DNA of 33,052 nt from a virus. Below, in pieces: positions 31,701-33,052 of the stretch (position 1 is its first letter; every line of letters begins with the position of its first letter). A model generated the notes under the pieces. It searched no databases, was not told the DNA's origin, and saw nothing but the letters and a program-made list of their open reading frames with translations. The DNA lies in IMG/VR virus record IMGVR_UViG_3300030328_004747, positions 1 through 33,052 of that record, one strand, 5' to 3'. Both the position numbers and the translations under genes were made by a program.

Positions 31701-32174
31701 TTTACCCATATTTGCAAAATAACTAAAAGCTTTTCCATACCATCCAAAAGGAACTAATATTCCTCCAAATTCACCCATCATATAACCAGCTTTTTCCGAT
31801 GCAGACATTTTATCTAAGTCAATCTCCATACCAGGAATAAACTCAGAGAGTCCAATAGTTACACCAGAGGCAAAACCTTTAAATATACCTTTTCCTAAGT
31901 CCATAGCAGACCATAATCCTTCTGTAGGATCTGAAACTAAATTAGGATTAGCTCTCCATCTATCTAAAGCTGCCTTACCCTCTGGATCGTCTCCATATAC
32001 AGACATATTTAAAGGACTATTTTCAGGTAATATAGTACCAGCATTATCATCTAAGGGTTTTGTATAGCTTTTTTGTTGAGTAGGTTCCCAGCTATACTCA
32101 TTTAAATCTACACCTGCTTCACCTATAGCAGATATTCTTCTTTGCCAGTCTGACTGTTTATTCCAATCGTTCAT
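22776..32174 (-). CDS. Giant virion protein with DxDGD motif, candidate two-barrel RNA polymerase
   Basis: A 3132-residue protein, the largest in the window. The N-terminus has Gly-rich hydrophobic helices (GFASGVTIGLSEFIPG and GEFGGILVPFGWYG), as in ejected polyvalent proteins. Around 1867-1885 stands MPQGIDMVMGETAAKEMG, with K1882, and then IEDYGLGF near 1923-1930. RDNDGDKFYLYYQLP has acids D2290, D2292 and D2294. This order resembles the two double-psi barrels of DxDxD virion polymerases of crAss-like phages, where the three Asp bind catalytic Mg and a Lys lies in the other barrel. The remaining 840 residues are mainly helical. The start has AAGGAAAAGAA. Polymerase activity is inferred from motifs read by eye; a non-catalytic ejection protein remains possible. 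Confidence 0.65.
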   Translation of the reverse strand: MNDWNKQSDWQRRISAIGEAGVDLNEYSWEPTQQKSYTKPLDDNAGTILPENSPLNMSVYGDDPEGKAALDRWRANPNLVSDPTEGLWSAMDLGKGIFKGFASGVTIGLSEFIPGMEIDLDKMSASEKAGYMMGEFGGILVPFGWYGKAFSYFANMGKYGAKGVVKNLSKMGVNESKMFTKTIDRELKKIHNVQQKTNPNLTLDEVRKKVAPKIYEQIQADVRRWAPYSQTWKSKFPFVRTKPYLNDIYSLGRKGEIAEDAFKIVQGNVKSSIAKAYGKFGLPMPTRGPWLNDLSKELTDKISSGIGYQGLEQFISTVGGKYGIGKDVGSYIRRYLGNSINMSAIMLTDHIIRGNVHTFTRGTPFDWSQKGLEKTFGESVKAGFMFPVIQGIPNVFFGSGHRRAGREMYQAIAARFSKLNYKKILNDNGEGTLRELLKMHARGGYFGIQNSPLMGAFKWKTRRGNTYGGKTSVLSEADNMHIDDVVELLEKYRNTAANKLNAFTSMDFLKGNIADFVGSIPRMTIGTLAFNYEAFQQGHFEGMSNQELASNIVLSAAMTRHRGPWGMDRKAWMAPGDGTTYKSHLADVRKIQQALRPFGLSHRELQRYLHVNQNVVSEIKGGNYATTEIGEKIEAIIDDMHPVGGRSGFKTRHSSLIHKQNVYTRIKKMRSVTEGTPFVEKNFRTGGWSGKQLDEAVSILNAVEFKDGKKLKDITPQEFEARIVKEMLGQTGQAIKNVARQFKENGLPIEEVVEGLPGGEAKKEQFAAGRVEPEGSRELPIGLDHYNKTLEMLESHNVITILENKKMTYNKDSKLSLDKASENVLKILNNTQSNMNKTAGVADVAYDFWAADNPHMQVFREYSQADATVRFYNTISGKSEIQSDRQLHNDAVKVFNRSTSGEKGFLPKIENYDYDWTAIAKQRGVSVEQMKKEPEFTRAELDAQLGPVLQLLKIHNNGRISGDPYSSSRKIDVKDAKQIADRFTDLISILPPTLREPLLKGDFKPILRDITSVGDINPRVVNSVIEGQEKGLWNIRDGKIHAPDMDSIDRMARREENPAMTENDIATLKMEYQKIYDAIGPDRIQLMRETYLESTDPTYKTPNVTDISEITKNFKLNEVAEFIRNADIRSQVLKEKGGYEQTFSDINQGLEFIGDNLYNSEVPTRINNILTDIRGLRDAIYTENPKAPELKDYDSFIAKGEKTLNNLQKISDPVGQEINKPVELQKKIDKNIISMQEVMDKLIVQENQIRQDFNEVVSDIVIGIKSKNLSPEGVSVWQDRAAAELSRILGDLSLGKSKSLDELIMTFDKTKSWTSLKEVTRMLNEQITQMLTMNKVAEVNRAEADNYINLANDKKVQQSSDTPLTIAKRYGFNDPKNPNEFHPDILNIMGDFSIKSKQANIVDKFNKKVFELLGTKGLPDAEITKLKSDWNKVKHNVLTVLSNRTRVKRGRFIHDGGKLNLVMNDAEVSKLTPPKKILKKYGLHEEVVYIDATMDMVNPLTKNLETKNIRDLNIEKSSEGLSSERKVNDMLANAKESGVVIPESESKLFIDFADGRNVDPSKYKKTLEREIKTGLWSLRTGFYARPTAGTRLIFKGGKDSYMKLSDAYGRLVKKVLDRGFETIKYKHSNGEIITIPGDRLEIAFNDVFEPLLSKVVVSPSEGALKLQFIFAAEGKRGAFNKWLASRVAGDNIGRELIEMNMVKRSNLIDGGTTLSPSRIVNKDIAKNAPDVDIQNYAKRLEANKGDINVTIVADEYVGAGTSIKRIEIDRLKSRLNAAEKADKDGSHALEISALSRELGKVERGEIPSLDNAITDGIKYSSREKTKYDLYVNGKDYSDLGGYKTIDYKLGENGLLGKGYNAHDPAVKMPQGIDMVMGETAAKEMGINVTPLRIPTKKWYDKLGTYQGKELADILQNNTIKLNIEDYGLGFSSKRGDGVVVSRSKADFESMEYAKDMMGAQVSNMESLLKSIDINTTRLFESAPKMLDYIKQSKENQGFTQTQGELSQLDALITMGVDYKSPIIRNAANRAIKNEYFKELNRQATPNGADMTIIPDIKSELKSGLRVELNSSGDPNDPITWRTTKRFGEISPDGYSLHERIAADGRQVKKHVGLENTTFVINFNGTDYLANYSKRTAISPLREALRPNVFQKDFKGRRNRLVIEEGIKDRYKDKDLDVLADKEFYKGVSKDAYKAIEPVLKDINRIDNNLTMKEMIDLLNGRRVKVGLSWKRLSKKVLKIVQDNNIAIGSSNIAIPLKGYDKGFHRIKDYHELKGLVKINHYDERVMHQRDNDGDKFYLYYQLPFEMNVMNAHKQSFMQDFFMLEKDPFPINIFGINPSDPKSFAGYTPEVGPSKYLDNLDNLSRNIAIIGDRSAYSVLSNLGLRKARQDGKTYDNLLNNLSSSDLIDYKSGKFKKDVNLDRHLDRMDNLQKMLVLFQNAVDIHGGTSSIMKPEILKRNIGFGETSPETMIGDNRVRFKHNKEVPTWIDKPMWKEGFGNPNKKDGLLEQDIADIILRTTKELNIMGSDVYEDGVTRAPEAIELTSAYYNNMNLFKNPTRYVVSELAKRYTRKKGPDSEQKLIDMINYFYKDTPKWQSPQDKYGEFIKSLKSGYTPMNFKTENRLSWENFPNPSKDWKQMFDASPQGRLLREVVTREVFKEGDHLSYTDGGNFSANRVRKLNTMLGSTISDAIDRVAILVNRGDKINQIAQEFSFNKGVDFTKFKKEMKNDLPGTIGRGAIRQGLHGIIESLNRSKRHLSKFNNEYAKNKLESLNEKIKRTEDALHVLEVQYSQGFLANKGYAKFKIGGGFNNRGFERVSDNSFVLYYKGTEAKLKELLEKGDMTLSEFNKVGFVDKGQIYESLRGHTYIEIKNPIIRETVSERDAKYGHILNNMSRIRLPEDVFSEADANLFRRDGIDIQKHFSNIFSSTMRNVKGMKPTSQKSWVLTGKQEMSIIDSYFKKYEPILEKYTNYSDVEISEFLMYSLIKPEPLMGKYVQIGGIKRNEKIDLPYYKVKKRITNKVFEWMRNNGKEKIVENVIKEWEARVRGDHKEDFKDRQLNYLGMKRGYDFKGLSEAPDFIRSLSGMAHKSIFFKEAMKKYRKSYEDVIKKETTMDQEQRLIQREVKPKGGCE

Positions 32175-32183
32175 TTCTTTTCC

Positions 32184-33052
32184 TTATTTTATTATGTCAA
32201 AAGGGATAAGTATCTCATCAGATACATCTTGAATGGCTGTAGCTCCATACTTTAAACTTCTTTTCTGAATCTTACTTAAACTTCTCAAAGTTTCTTCTTT
32301 TTTAGATATTGCCTGTTGAAAGTTTGGCATATATTTTTCTGCAGAAGAAAAGAAACTCTCTAATTCATCTGACCTAGCTTCATCTGACAATCCTGTTTTT
32401 GATTGTATAGAATTTATAGCCATTAAATATATTCTATAAGGATCCATCCCTCCAGCTAGCGTACTTGTAATCTGATCCCATTTATCTCTAGTAGGATCAT
32501 CTGAAGGTTGTTTCCCTGGAATGATAGGGAGGACATTTGTAGGATCGTCTAATTTTTTAATTAAATCCATGCTGTTCTTAATTTCACTCCAATTGTTGGC
32601 AAAAGGCATCTCTTCTGTAGTAGCAGCAGCTGAATCCATAACATCTTTTAAAGTTCTAGTAATAACTCCTGGAACATATTGGTCGACAGGAGTATCTAAA
32701 TATCTAATAAATTCTTCAGTATCTGAGACTTTAGTTGCAAGGTTTTGTATATGTTGCTGATATACTTTTTTAGTTTCTGTTGGCAGTGTATCTAAATACT
32801 TTCCAAATGCAGCATTAGCATTTTTCCAACTATTAGCAAAGTCAAAATATAATGCTCCCATCCCTATATTATCTTGTATAGAGTTAATGGTTTCATTTTT
32901 AAGATTTTGCTGATTAGATCTCATTGTGTTCATTCTTTGACTGTAACCTTGAGAGTAAAAAGAATCTGTAAGATTTTTTATAACAAACTCATCATACTTA
33001 CCTGCTTGTGGACCTAATGATGAAATATCTATAGCATTTAAAGCTTTTGTAT
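32184..33052 (-). CDS. Virion protein upstream of giant gene (5' end outside window)
   Basis: The frame is open to the right edge, 39 codons beyond the ATG at 32933. That ATG has no ribosome site, so the true start lies outside the window. At least 289 residues are present. The visible part is helical, Asn/Gln/Ser-rich and acidic (for example FDFANSWKNANAAFGKYLDTL and QQHIQNLATKVSDTEEFIRYL), with no membrane segment or catalytic motif. It ends 9 bases before the giant gene, so it is in the same transcript, and probably belongs to the same ejected core. Confidence 0.55.
   Translation of the reverse strand, partial: TKALNAIDISSLGPQAGKYDEFVIKNLTDSFYSQGYSQRMNTMRSNQQNLKNETINSIQDNIGMGALYFDFANSWKNANAAFGKYLDTLPTETKKVYQQHIQNLATKVSDTEEFIRYLDTPVDQYVPGVITRTLKDVMDSAAATTEEMPFANNWSEIKNSMDLIKKLDDPTNVLPIIPGKQPSDDPTRDKWDQITSTLAGGMDPYRIYLMAINSIQSKTGLSDEARSDELESFFSSAEKYMPNFQQAISKKEETLRSLSKIQKRSLKYGATAIQDVSDEILIPFDIIK

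Noticed and set aside
22776-32174. Assignment as an N4-type, T7-like virion RNA polymerase
   Set aside because: Size fits, but I could not find the T7-like motifs by eye; the acidic motif fits the two-barrel class better.

Overview
The window is part of an AT-rich genome of a tailed double-stranded DNA phage. It carries both terminase subunits, a P22-type portal, a probable scaffold, lysis genes, very large virion proteins likely ejected into the cell, and a phage replication set, all packed tightly. No ribosomal, metabolic or integrase gene was seen. Shine-Dalgarno sites of the AGGAGG type precede most genes, which suggests a low-GC host with canonical initiation; I cannot name the host. The portal type and giant ejection-like proteins suggest a podovirus-like particle, but that is inference.

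Layout. (1) 1-6243, minus strand, read right to left: a 56-residue protein, small terminase, two tiny basic ORFs, large terminase, a 43-residue ORF, an M15 peptidase endolysin, a holin-like membrane protein, the portal, and a scaffold-like protein that leaves the window. (2) 6244-6825: a divergent control region. (3) 6826-12664, plus strand: short genes of unknown function separated by non-coding blocks rich in inverted repeats, including about 740 nt directly upstream of a CAT-anticodon tRNA. (4) 12738-19934, plus strand: replication and recombination module, with a RecA/Sak4-like ATPase whose motifs appear circularly permuted, an OB-fold-like ssDNA-binding protein, a winged-helix-like protein, an AEP primase-helicase, a DUF932 protein, an Nmad1/DUF1599-like protein, several small proteins and an Hjc-like nuclease. 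(5) 19966-33052, minus strand: a 936-residue and a 3132-residue protein and a partial third one, converging on the replication module at a hairpin.

How the parts may work together. The giant protein has a DxDGD-type acidic motif (residues 2290-2294) and upstream motifs resembling those of two-barrel virion RNA polymerases of crAss-like phages. It may enter the cell with the DNA and transcribe early genes. The plus-strand genes would then replicate the genome, and the left minus-strand genes would build, package and release virions. Points most worth checking are the permuted ATPase, the possible virion polymerase, and the large structured RNA next to the tRNA, whose context resembles ROOL/GOLLD RNAs.
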